This document shows, piece after piece, positions 35,999 through 44,237 of a stretch of 64,000 nucleotides of DNA. Both the position numbers and the translations under genes were made by a program. The stretch spans positions 1-64,000 of the forward strand of contig CAXSBC010000002.1 of the NCBI GenBank assembly GCA_964236105.1. The letters are read 5' to 3'. Each line of letters opens with the position of its first letter. Positions within the stretch are counted from its first letter, which is position 1. Under the pieces are notes generated by a model, which saw only the letters and a list, made by a program, of their open reading frames with translations, was not told where the DNA came from and did not search any database. The stretch comes from Lichenicola sp964236105 (GTDB lineage: Bacteria > Pseudomonadota > Alphaproteobacteria > Acetobacterales > Acetobacteraceae).

Positions 35999-37800
35999 CG
36001 CATCTCCTCGACCGGCTCCACCCCCAGCACCGCCAGGCCGGACCGGATCACCGTCGCCGTCGCTTCCACCAGAGCCAGCTTCGCCCGAGTCGCGTCCGGC
36101 TGGTCCGCCTGCAGGAAGCGGAGCGTCGCATCATCCCGTCCACGGTTCCACAACATATGAAAGTCGCTGGCGAGGTCGTTGAGATAGAACGCAATCCGGT
36201 GCGGCTCGCGCGCCTGGGCTGCGGTCTCCAGCAGCCGCGGCCAGTGGCTCAGGCGACGCATCAGCGCCAGCTCCGGCTCGGACTCCAGCGTCGCCAGCTC
36301 CGCCTGCTCCAAGGCCGGCCGGGCGACCGCCTCGGCCCCCAGCATCTCGGCAGCCGCCCGGAGCACCGAACGGCACCGCGCATGGGCATACTGGACATAG
36401 AAGACCGGGTTGTCCCGCGTCTGCGCCACCGCGAGGTCGAGATCGAACTCCATCTGCGCGTCGGGCCGGCGGGTCAGCATGGTGAAGCGCACGGCATCGC
36501 GCCCGACCTCGTCGAGCAGGTCGCGCAGCGTGACGAAGGTGCCGGCGCGCTTGGACATGCGCACCGGCTGACCGTTCTGGATCACGTGCACGATCTGGCA
36601 GATCACCGCCTCGAACGACACCGGCCGGCCGGGCGCATAGGCGGGCGCGATCGCCGTCACCGCCGCCTTCATGCGCGCCACGTAGCCGCCATGGTCGGCG
36701 CCGAGCACGTCGATGACGACATCGGCGCCGCGGGCGATCTTGTCGCCGTGATAGCCGATGTCGTTGGCGAAATAGGTGTTGCTGCCGTCGGACTTGCGCA
36801 GCGGCCGGTCGACGTCGTCGCCGAAGGCGGTGGCGCGGAACAGGGTCTGCGGCCGCTCCTCCCAGTCCGCCGTCACCTTGCCCTTGGGCGGCTCCAGCAC
36901 GCCCTGATAGAGCAGGCCGGCCCGGTCCAGCCTCTCGATCGCCGCATCCGCCGCGCCGCGGGCCAGGATCTCGCGCTCGGAGGTGAACACGTCGTGGGTG
37001 ACGCCCAGCTGCGCCAGGTCCTCGCGGATCATGCGCAGCATCCAGTCGAGCGAGAAGTCGCGCACGGTGTCGAGCCAGACCGCGGTCGGGGCCGGACGCG
37101 CGTCCGGTTCGGCCAGCGCGCCGTAATGCGCCTGCGCCAGCGCCGCGCCGAGCGGGATCAGGTAGTCGCCGCGATACTGCAGCGCGCCGCCCGGCACCAG
37201 CGCCGCGAACTCGGCCTCCGTGAGCGGCGTGCCGAGCGCCTCCAGGTAGCGCCAGTAGACCACCCAGGCGAGTGCGGCGACCTGCGCGCCGGCATCGTTG
37301 ACGTAGTATTCCTTGACCACGCCGTACCCTGCCCTGGTCAGCAGGTTGGCGAGCGCGTCGCCGACCACCGCACCGCGACAGTGCCCCACATGCATCGGGC
37401 CGGTCGGGTTGGCGGAGACGTATTCGACGTTGACCGTGGTGCCGGCGCCGATCGTGTTGTCGCCATACGCCTCGCCCGCGCGCAGCACCGCCGGCAGCAC
37501 CGAGCGCAGCGTGTCCGGAGTCAGGGTGATGTTGACGAAGCCCGGACCCGCCGGCACCGCCGCCGCGACCCCCTCGCCGGCGGCAAGCAGCGTCGCCAGC
37601 TCGGCGGCGATCTCGCCCGGCTTGCGCCTGGCGGGCTTTGCCGCCAGCAGCGCCGCGTTGGTCGCCATGTCGCCATGCGCCGCCTCGCGGGTCGGCGTCA
37701 CCTCGACCCGGGCCGCCACCTCGGCCGGCAGCTCCGGCACGATCCGGGCCAGCGCCTCGACCACCCGTGTCCGGTAGAGCGCGAACAGATTGTCGGACAT
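35995..37800 (-). CDS. argS: Arginyl-tRNA synthetase
   Basis: ArgS charges tRNA-Arg. The 601-residue class I enzyme has the HIGH-type motif NPTGPMHVGHCRGAVVGD and a KMSKS-like PVRMSKRAGTFVTL. The N-terminal additional domain is at residues 1-110, and the C-terminal DALR anticodon domain contains YVQYAHARCRSVLR. A dgt gene, often just upstream in alphaproteobacteria, is missing; erpA is directly divergent. A perfect 20-bp palindrome lies 23 bp before the start codon and should fold into the 5' leader. Confidence 0.98.
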   Translation of the reverse strand: MSDNLFALYRTRVVEALARIVPELPAEVAARVEVTPTREAAHGDMATNAALLAAKPARRKPGEIAAELATLLAAGEGVAAAVPAGPGFVNITLTPDTLRSVLPAVLRAGEAYGDNTIGAGTTVNVEYVSANPTGPMHVGHCRGAVVGDALANLLTRAGYGVVKEYYVNDAGAQVAALAWVVYWRYLEALGTPLTEAEFAALVPGGALQYRGDYLIPLGAALAQAHYGALAEPDARPAPTAVWLDTVRDFSLDWMLRMIREDLAQLGVTHDVFTSEREILARGAADAAIERLDRAGLLYQGVLEPPKGKVTADWEERPQTLFRATAFGDDVDRPLRKSDGSNTYFANDIGYHGDKIARGADVVIDVLGADHGGYVARMKAAVTAIAPAYAPGRPVSFEAVICQIVHVIQNGQPVRMSKRAGTFVTLRDLLDEVGRDAVRFTMLTRRPDAQMEFDLDLAVAQTRDNPVFYVQYAHARCRSVLRAAAEMLGAEAVARPALEQAELATLESEPELALMRRLSHWPRLLETAAQAREPHRIAFYLNDLASDFHMLWNRGRDDATLRFLQADQPDATRAKLALVEATATVIRSGLAVLGVEPVEEMR

Positions 37801-37823
37801 GATCCCGGTTCCCGTCGAAGCGA

Positions 37824-37843
37824 GCCGGCCGGCGCCGGCCGGC
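37824..37843. repeat. Perfect 20-bp GC palindrome in the argS leader region
   Basis: GCCGGCCGGCGCCGGCCGGC is self-complementary along its whole length and ends 23 bp upstream of the argS ATG, within the 126-bp argS/erpA divergent spacer. In RNA it would make a very stable hairpin near the argS ribosome site. It may also be a protein operator or simply GC-biased sequence. Confidence 0.6.
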
Positions 37844-37926
37844 CCTGGGGTTTCAGCCCGGTATCGGCCGGGTCGTCAACCGCCGCCATCTTCAAGAACG
37901 CCGCCGGACGCGCTATCTGTCATGCC

Positions 37927-38301
37927 ATGGACATCGCCGTCGCCGACACGCCCATCGCTGGCGTCTTTTCCGTCTCCGGGCGCGCCGCCGCGCGCATCGC
38001 CGAGATCGTCGCAGGTCAGCCCGGCAGCACCGGGCCGGGCTCGCAGGCGCTGCGCGTCGCGGTGCTCGCCGGCGGCTGCAGCGGGTTCCAGTACAGCTTC
38101 AGGCTGGAGCCGGAGCTGGCGCCGGACGACCAGGTGATCGAGGCGGGACACGCCAGGGTGGTCGTCGATCCGGTCAGCCTCGAGCTGCTCGGCGGCGGCC
38201 AGCTCGACTACAGCGACGCGCTGATGGGCGCCCACTTCACCGTCCGCAACCCGAACGCCACCTCGTCCTGCGGCTGCGGCACCAGCTTCTCGATCGACTG
38301 A
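37927..38301 (+). CDS. erpA: Iron-sulfur cluster insertion protein (ErpA/IscA family)
   Basis: An A-type carrier delivering iron-sulfur clusters to apoproteins. The 124-residue protein has the three conserved cysteines in GGCSGFQYSFRLE and SSCGCGTSFSID, with LELLGGGQLDYSDALMGAHF between them. ErpA is favoured over IscA by the SSCGCGTSF ending. The ATG at 37927 is used; ATG 37922 is out of frame. xth follows 19 bp later. Client proteins in this window could include IlvD and PaoA/B. Confidence 0.93.
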   Translation: MDIAVADTPIAGVFSVSGRAAARIAEIVAGQPGSTGPGSQALRVAVLAGGCSGFQYSFRLEPELAPDDQVIEAGHARVVVDPVSLELLGGGQLDYSDALMGAHFTVRNPNATSSCGCGTSFSID

Positions 38302-38320
38302 CCGCCGTCGGGGCCGCCCT

Positions 38321-39100
38321 GTGAAGATCGCCACCTGGAACGTCAACTCGGTCCGGCAGCGCCAGACCCATGTCGCGCGGTGGTTGGAGACGCATGCGCC
38401 CGACCTGCTGCTGCTGCAGGAGATCAAGTGCGAGGCGCCGGCCTTCCCGGCGGAGCTGTTCGCAGCGCTGGGATATCGGAGCGCGGTGGTCGGCCAGAAG
38501 GCGTATAACGGCGTCGCCATCCTGTCCCGCCTGCCCTTCACGGTCACCGAGCGCCACCTGCCCGACCTCGACGAGCCGGCGACCGGCGAGCATCAGGCAC
38601 GCTATGTCGAGGTGCGGGCGGCCGAGACGACGATCGGCAACCTGTATCTGCCGAACGGCAACTCCGGCGGCGCCGACGGCTATGCCGCCAAGCTCGCCTG
38701 GATGGACGCGCTGCACGCCCACGCGCGCCGGCTGCTGGACGCCGAGACCGACTTCCTGCTGGCGGGCGACTACAATGTGTGTCCGACCGACGAGGACATG
38801 GCGGCGGGGATACTCGGCCCCGACGACGCGCTGGTGCGTCTAGAGACGCGCGAGCGGTTTCGCGCGCTGCAGTGGCTGGGCCTGACCGACGCGCTGCGCG
38901 CCATCGTGCCGCGCGGCCCGGCCTACACCTTCTGGGACTACCAGGCCGGCTGCTGGCCGCGCGATCTGGGCCTGCGGATCGACCACGCGCTGCTGTCGCC
39001 GCGGCTGGCCGAGCGGCTGACCGGCGCCGCGCCGGACCGGGCGGCGCGCGACGAGCCGCAGCCCTCCGACCATGTGCCGGTGGTCGTCACGCTCGACTAG
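38321..39100 (+). CDS. xth: Exodeoxyribonuclease III
   Basis: An AP endonuclease and 3'-5' exonuclease for base-excision repair. The 259-residue protein of the endonuclease/exonuclease/phosphatase fold has MKIATWNVNSVRQR, LLLLQEIKCE (metal Glu), NLYLPNGN, LLAGDYNVCPTDED, GLRIDHALLSP and the catalytic end QPSDHVPVVVTLD. The start is GTG at 38321, 19 bp after erpA. It is convergent with the AAA+ operon; only 9 bp separate the stops. Confidence 0.96.
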   Translation: MKIATWNVNSVRQRQTHVARWLETHAPDLLLLQEIKCEAPAFPAELFAALGYRSAVVGQKAYNGVAILSRLPFTVTERHLPDLDEPATGEHQARYVEVRAAETTIGNLYLPNGNSGGADGYAAKLAWMDALHAHARRLLDAETDFLLAGDYNVCPTDEDMAAGILGPDDALVRLETRERFRALQWLGLTDALRAIVPRGPAYTFWDYQAGCWPRDLGLRIDHALLSPRLAERLTGAAPDRAARDEPQPSDHVPVVVTLD

Positions 39101-39109
39101 CGCCGACCC

Positions 39110-39931
39110 TCAGGTCGGGTCCCGGGCGACCGCCGGCGGCAGGTCCGTCTGGCTCAGCCTGCCGTCGAAGCCCTGATGCATCGGCCCGGCGAACCGGGTC
39201 GCCCACAGTTCGGTCGCATGCGGCGTGACGTGGCGGTCCGGCAGCATGATCGTGGCGATCTGCCAGCCGGTCTCGCTCGAACGCACGAAGCTCACCGCCA
39301 GCATGTGGTCGGGCACCGCGACATGCATCTCGCCCAGCCGGGCCAGGCCGCGCTTCAGGATCTCGTCGGTGGAATGCGCGGCCATGTCCTGCATGTCGAC
39401 CGGCGTGATCGCCCAGCATTCATGCACGAGCGGGCTCTGTCCCGGCAGGGCCGGGGTGATGTGCCCGACCAGCCGGCCCGGGTCGGCGCAGAGCGGCGGC
39501 AGTCCGATCGTTCCGGCGGCACCGCTCAGCGGGCCCGGAGCGGCCACCAGCAGCAGGCCCGACAGATGGCTGTTCTCGATGCGGTCGAGCAGCAGCACCT
39601 GCTGCTGCTCGGCGCCGCCGCCCTTGGCAATCGCCAGCTCGTGCCAGGTGCCGGCCGGCAGCGGCACCAGACGACCGGCATAGGGAATGATCCCCTGCCG
39701 GTCCGAGCCGGGCGGCGGCATGTGCAGCAGCCCCTGGTCGGACACCGGCCGCGTCGCCTGCGGCCGGTAGCTCGCCGCCCCGGCGTCCGACGATGTGCCG
39801 CCAGCCCGGAGCGACGGCAGCCGCGGCAGCGTCGGCGGGAACATGGCGGCGAGGCCCGTGCAGGCGACCGCGGTGACCAGGCACAGGCGCCAGGCCGGCG
39901 CCCGGCGCCAGAGCCGCCCGATCACGCTCAT
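39110..39931 (-). CDS. Uncharacterised membrane-anchored protein (third gene of AAA+ operon)
   Basis: I do not recognise this 273-residue protein. It has one N-terminal membrane anchor (about residues 14-31, AWRLCLVTAVACTGLAAMF) after a basic start (MSVIGRLWRRAPAWR). This predicts a periplasmic bulk: a Pro/Ser-rich stretch to about residue 75, then a folded region (LPAGTWHELAIAKGGGAEQQ, QVLLLDRIENSHLSGLLLVA, LVHECWAITPVDMQDMAA, GEMHVAVPDHMLAVSFVRSS). Two to three cysteines lie in the folded part. It starts 4 bp after the AAA+ gene stop, so it is cotranscribed with it. No enzyme motif is seen. Confidence 0.75.
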   Translation of the reverse strand: MSVIGRLWRRAPAWRLCLVTAVACTGLAAMFPPTLPRLPSLRAGGTSSDAGAASYRPQATRPVSDQGLLHMPPPGSDRQGIIPYAGRLVPLPAGTWHELAIAKGGGAEQQQVLLLDRIENSHLSGLLLVAAPGPLSGAAGTIGLPPLCADPGRLVGHITPALPGQSPLVHECWAITPVDMQDMAAHSTDEILKRGLARLGEMHVAVPDHMLAVSFVRSSETGWQIATIMLPDRHVTPHATELWATRFAGPMHQGFDGRLSQTDLPPAVARDPT

Positions 39932-39935
39932 CGGC

Positions 39936-41270
39936 TCAAGGCGCTGCGGTCAGCGTGGCGGCCGGTCCACGCTGGGGTGCCTGCAGGTCGGCGATCCGGG
40001 TGACGATGCCCGCCTCGCCCTTCTCCAGCCGCACCCGGCGCGCACCCTGCTGGCGCGCCTCGATCAGCCCGTCGCTGACCATCTCCTCGATCGAGCGCAC
40101 GAGGTCGCGGGCGCTCGCACCCTGGCCCAGACGGTCCTGCCGCTGCATCACCTCGAACAGCAGCGCCGGATCGATGCCGCCTTCCGCGATGTCGAGCCCG
40201 TAGGAGGCGATCATCGCCTCGATCTCCAGGGCCGCCACGCGCGCCACGTCGAGGCCGGCGAGCGCCCTGAACACGAAGATGCGGTCGAGCCGGTTCAGCA
40301 CCTCGGGCGCGAAGCCCGCGAGGCGCAGCGCCTCCACCGACGCCGCCCGCATCGCCTCCGGATCGTCGGCATGCCGCTCGGCGATCTCGGCCAGCGCGTC
40401 GGTGGCGATGTTGGAGGTCAGCACGAAGATCGCCCGCGTGGTCGAGACCTGCGCGCCGACCGAGGCCTCGGTGACATGGCCGTCGTTCCAGGCGCTCAGG
40501 AACTTCTTGAACACGTCCGGGTGCGCCTTCTCGATCTCGTCGAGCAGCACCACCGAGTCGGGCGTCTCCTTCAGGCCGCCGGTGAGCTTGCCGTAGCTGT
40601 CGGAGCCGACATAGCCCTTGGGGCTGCCGAACAGCTGGGTGGCGGCGTGCGGCGCGCTCATCTGCGTCATGTCGAAATGCAGCAGCTTGCGCCCGAGCGC
40701 CGCCGCCAGGCGCTTGGCAAGATAGGTCTTGCCGGTGCCGGGAGGCCCTGCCAGCAGGAAGATGCCGACCGGCTTGCCGCGCACCTGCAGGGCCAGCCTG
40801 CGGCGCAGCTGCTGGGCCACGTCCTCGCACACCTGGTCCTGGCCGATCACCTGGCCGCGCAGCGTCGCCGACAGCGCCACCGCGTCGATGACGGTCGCCT
40901 TCTCCTGCTTCGAGAGCATGTCCTCGAGGGCTGCGCGGTTGGTCAGCCGGGCCAGCACGTCCATCATCCATCCCCGATGCTTGCGGCGCTTCCAGGCGGA
41001 GGCGCGGTAGCCGATCCCGGCCGACCGCGCCCGACGCTCGACGATGCCGGCACGCCATTCATAGCCGATGCCGCCCAGCACCAGCGACCAGCATAACGCG
41101 CCGGCGGCCACATAGAGCGGACCGAGCCGCGTCAGCCACGACAGCACGACCTGCAGCATGTGCGACGGCGACAGATGCAGCTGCTGCACGATCTGCACGA
41201 TCGCCAGCGTCAGGAACGCCAGCATCATCAGCGGCATCAGCCGGGTGGCAGCCGGCAGCAGACCCTTCAT
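39936..41270 (-). CDS. Membrane-anchored ClpB/ClpA-type AAA+ ATPase
   Basis: A 444-residue AAA+ protein unlike soluble Clp unfoldases. Two hydrophobic segments come first (about residues 11-28 and 50-70), then a single AAA+ module of the ClpA/B second-ring type. Visible are Walker A GPPGTGKT (175-182), an aromatic pore loop SPKGYVGSDSYGKL (about 216-229, Tyr220), Walker B VVLLDEIEKAHPDVF (about 240-254), sensor 1 LTSN (284-287), the arginine finger APEVLNRLDRIF (about 321-332) and a sensor-2-like GASARDLVR (about 384-392). No ClpP-docking IGF loop or N-domain is evident. A protein-threading motor at the inner membrane is the inference. It overlaps the upstream 206-residue protein gene by 4 nt and precedes another anchored protein by 4 bp. 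Confidence 0.88.
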   Translation of the reverse strand: MKGLLPAATRLMPLMMLAFLTLAIVQIVQQLHLSPSHMLQVVLSWLTRLGPLYVAAGALCWSLVLGGIGYEWRAGIVERRARSAGIGYRASAWKRRKHRGWMMDVLARLTNRAALEDMLSKQEKATVIDAVALSATLRGQVIGQDQVCEDVAQQLRRRLALQVRGKPVGIFLLAGPPGTGKTYLAKRLAAALGRKLLHFDMTQMSAPHAATQLFGSPKGYVGSDSYGKLTGGLKETPDSVVLLDEIEKAHPDVFKKFLSAWNDGHVTEASVGAQVSTTRAIFVLTSNIATDALAEIAERHADDPEAMRAASVEALRLAGFAPEVLNRLDRIFVFRALAGLDVARVAALEIEAMIASYGLDIAEGGIDPALLFEVMQRQDRLGQGASARDLVRSIEEMVSDGLIEARQQGARRVRLEKGEAGIVTRIADLQAPQRGPAATLTAAP

Positions 41271-41887
41271 TGCGCGACAACTCCCACATCCAGCTGCTGG
41301 CCCGCCGAGAGGTCGGGCAGACGAACCGGGCCGGACAGCGTCAGCGCGCCGATCCCGAGCGCATCGGCCGCGTGTCCCACCGTGCGGAACGAGACGGTGC
41401 CGACGCGGCCGATCGGCAGCGTCACCACCACCGGCTCGCGGGTCAGGTGCACCACCCTCGTGTAGCCGCCCGAACTCACCTCCACCGCGCGGCCGGCGAG
41501 CGCATCGGCCCCGGTGGCGAGCCCGGCATCGAACAGCGGCATCTGCACCAGCCTGATCCGGTCCCGCTTCAGGTCGGCCGCGAGCAGCGTCGCGTCGCCC
41601 GCCGGCAGGCCCATCGCGGCGACCGCGGCGACCGCGGCGGCCGACGGCATCATCTGCAGCTCGAACAGCCCCTTCGGCCCGCCGGCGTCAGCCGCCTGCT
41701 GCGAGACGGCGCCGGCCGGCCCGGCGAGTGCCGGCGAGAGCGACGCGATCCTGTCGTTGAACCGGATCCAGCCGCCGGCCAGCAGCAGCAGCGCCAGCCC
41801 GGCATAGGCGGTGCGGCGCAGCGCCCCGGAGCCGGCCGCTTCCGGGATGCTCGGCTCCAGAGTCGGGGTGGGGGTGAGCCTGTCCAT
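41267..41887 (-). CDS. Uncharacterised single-pass membrane protein (first gene of AAA+ operon)
   Basis: A 206-residue protein I cannot assign. A short cytoplasmic start (MDRLTPTPTLEPSIPEAAG) is followed by one transmembrane helix (about residues 25-40, TAYAGLALLLLAGGWIRF). The likely periplasmic region is rich in Ala/Val beta-type segments (LFELQMMPSAAAVAAVAAMG, RIRLVQMPLFDAGLATGADA, YTRVVHLTREPVVVTLPIGR, SGPVRLPDLSAGQQLDVGVV). The start at 41887 is chosen because the membrane segment follows directly. Its stop overlaps the AAA+ start (ATGA), so coupled translation suggests a fixed-ratio complex. It is 67 bp downstream of paoC on the same strand, but unrelated to it in content. Confidence 0.75.
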   Translation of the reverse strand: MDRLTPTPTLEPSIPEAAGSGALRRTAYAGLALLLLAGGWIRFNDRIASLSPALAGPAGAVSQQAADAGGPKGLFELQMMPSAAAVAAVAAMGLPAGDATLLAADLKRDRIRLVQMPLFDAGLATGADALAGRAVEVSSGGYTRVVHLTREPVVVTLPIGRVGTVSFRTVGHAADALGIGALTLSGPVRLPDLSAGQQLDVGVVAQ

Positions 41888-41954
41888 CTCCAGGATCAGA
41901 CCAAACCGCGCGCTTGCCCGCAACCTCGGCTTGCGTGTCGAACGGTGAGCGGAA

Positions 41955-44237
41955 TCACGCCACCTGCAACGGCGGCAGATGCGGCAGCAGCTTGTCCGGC
42001 GTGATCGGGAAACTGCGCACCCGGATGCCGGTGGCGTTGAACACCGCGTTCCCGACCGCAGCCCCGGAGCCGCAGATGCCGAGCTCGCCCACACCCTTGA
42101 CGCCGATCGGGTTCACCAGATCGTCGGTCTCGGGCAGCATGTAGACCTCGACCGCGCCGACGTCGGCCTGGATCGGCACGTGGTAGGTGGACAGGTCGCG
42201 GTTGGCGAAGTCGCCGGTGCGGGTGTCGACCACGTTCTCCTCGGTCAGCGCGCTGCTGAGGCCCCAGATCATGCCGCCGAGCAGCTGCGACCGGGCGGTC
42301 TTGGCGTTCAGCACCCGTCCCAGCGTGAAGGCGCCGAGCATGCGCCGCATGCGGACCTCGCCGGTGACCGAGTTGACCGCGACCTCGGCGAAATGGGCGC
42401 CGAACGAGGCCTCGGTCTTGCCCTTCGGCGCTTCCGACCGGCTGACCTTGCCCTTGGCGACGACCCCCTGCGGCGACATCCGGCCGGCCAGCGCGCCGAG
42501 CGGCTCGCTCTGCGGCCCGACGGCGATGCGGCCGTCCGCGAAGGTGATCAGCGACGGATCGGCGCCGTGCAGCGGCGACTGCGCGTCCGCGACCGCCGCC
42601 GTGGCCAGCGCGCTGCGGAGGTTCTCGCACGCCCGGAACACCGCCGACCCCGAGGTCTCCGCGCCGAACGAGCCGCCCGACCCGGCGGTGGGCGGGAAGC
42701 TGGTGTCGCCCATCAGCACCCGCACCTGGCCGATCGGCAGGCCGGTGCTCTCGGCCGCGATCTGGGTCAGCACGGTGTAGGTGCCGGTGCCGATGTCGGT
42801 CATCGCCAGCCGCACCGTCAGCACCCCCGCCCCGTCGAGCGTCACCTCGGCGGAGGCGTTGCGCAGCATGTTGCCGCGAAACGCCGACGCCATGCCGTAG
42901 CCGATCAGCCAGTCGCCGTCGCGCTGCGTGCCCGGCCGCGTCGGGCGCTTGTCCCAGCCGAACTTCGCCGCGCCCTGCGTCAGGCACTCGGCCAGGTGGC
43001 GGGTGGTGAAGGGCAGGTTCTTGGTCGGGTCGATCATGGTGTCGTTCTTGAGGCGCAGCGCCACCGGATCGACGCCGAGCACGTCGGCCAGCTCGTCCAT
43101 CGCGCATTCCAGGCCCATCGAGCCGACGGCGTCGCCCGGCGCGCGCATCGAGTCGGCCGGCGGCAGGTCGAGCTTCACCACCCGGTGCCGGGTGGCGATG
43201 TTGGGCGAGGCGTAGAGGGCGCGGGTCGGCTGCGCCACGTTCTCCACGAAATTGTCGTAGCGCGCCGTCTGCGACCAGGCATCGTGCGACAGCGACTGCA
43301 GCGTGCCGTCGCGGGCGGCGCCGATCTGCAGGTGCTGGAAGGTCTGGGTGCGGTGCGTGGTCAGGTGGAACATCTGCTGGCGGGTCAGCGCCACCTTGAC
43401 CGGATGGTCCAGCCGCTTGGCCGCCAGGGCCGCCAGCACCTGGTCGCAGAAGTAGGGCAGCTTGCCGCCGAAGCCGCCGCCGATATAGCGGCTGACGATG
43501 CGCACGTTGGTCTTCGACATCTGCAGCGTCGCCGCGATGCCGGCCTGGTGGCTGTCGACCATCTGCGACGAGCACCAGATCGCGAGCTTCGGGCCGGTCC
43601 AGACCGCGAGGCTGGCATGCGGCTCCATCTGGGCATGGTTCTGGTAGGGCGTGTCGTAATGCACGTCGATGCGCACCGGGGCGCGCGCGAACGCCGCCTC
43701 GGCGTTGCCGACCTTGGTCACCGGACCCTCGCCGCCATCGATCTTCGACAGCGTCCGGCTCTCGGGCAGCGACGGCGGCAGGTCGGCGTCGATCGGATCG
43801 GGGGCATAGCGCACCACCAGCGCCAGGGCGGCCGCGCGGGCCTGCTCGAAGCTGTCGGCCACCACAAAGGCGACCGGCTCGCCGTAATGGCGGATGGTAT
43901 CCGAGGCCAGCGCCGGCTGCGCCCGGGCGAAGCGATCCTCCGCGTCGAGCGGACCCCACGGCGCCTGCGGCGGGGCGTTGGCATGGGTCAGCACCAGCCG
44001 CACGCCGGGCGCCGCCTCGGTCGCCGAAGCGTCGATCGACAGGATGCGTCCCCTGGCGATCGTCGCCGGCACGATGACGCCGACCAGCGGCTCCGGACCG
44101 TGATACTCGGCGCCGCCATACTCGTAGGCGTAGGTGGCGGCGCCGGTGACCTTCAGCCGGCCGTCGACCCGGTCGATGCCGGGCCCGATCGCCGGGAGCG
44201 TGGGCGCGCGCGGCCCCTTGGCGTCGCCGTCAGCCAT
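41955..44237 (-). CDS. paoC: Aldehyde oxidoreductase molybdenum-binding subunit (PaoC-like)
   Basis: The large molybdopterin-cytosine-dinucleotide subunit of a xanthine-oxidase-family aldehyde dehydrogenase. The 760-residue protein has the aldehyde-oxidase a/b hammerhead domain at residues 20-130 (IDRVDGRLKVTGAATYAYEY) and Moco-binding segments (YIGGGFGGKL, RAPGDAVGSMGLECAMDEL, GSGGSFGAETSG). The catalytic Glu is in VKGVGELGICGSGAAVGNAV (Glu718). It lacks its own Tat signal and should ride out with PaoA. Its start overlaps the paoB stop by 8 nt. Broad aromatic or aliphatic aldehyde detoxification is likely; the physiological substrate is unknown. Confidence 0.93.
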   Translation of the reverse strand: MADGDAKGPRAPTLPAIGPGIDRVDGRLKVTGAATYAYEYGGAEYHGPEPLVGVIVPATIARGRILSIDASATEAAPGVRLVLTHANAPPQAPWGPLDAEDRFARAQPALASDTIRHYGEPVAFVVADSFEQARAAALALVVRYAPDPIDADLPPSLPESRTLSKIDGGEGPVTKVGNAEAAFARAPVRIDVHYDTPYQNHAQMEPHASLAVWTGPKLAIWCSSQMVDSHQAGIAATLQMSKTNVRIVSRYIGGGFGGKLPYFCDQVLAALAAKRLDHPVKVALTRQQMFHLTTHRTQTFQHLQIGAARDGTLQSLSHDAWSQTARYDNFVENVAQPTRALYASPNIATRHRVVKLDLPPADSMRAPGDAVGSMGLECAMDELADVLGVDPVALRLKNDTMIDPTKNLPFTTRHLAECLTQGAAKFGWDKRPTRPGTQRDGDWLIGYGMASAFRGNMLRNASAEVTLDGAGVLTVRLAMTDIGTGTYTVLTQIAAESTGLPIGQVRVLMGDTSFPPTAGSGGSFGAETSGSAVFRACENLRSALATAAVADAQSPLHGADPSLITFADGRIAVGPQSEPLGALAGRMSPQGVVAKGKVSRSEAPKGKTEASFGAHFAEVAVNSVTGEVRMRRMLGAFTLGRVLNAKTARSQLLGGMIWGLSSALTEENVVDTRTGDFANRDLSTYHVPIQADVGAVEVYMLPETDDLVNPIGVKGVGELGICGSGAAVGNAVFNATGIRVRSFPITPDKLLPHLPPLQVA

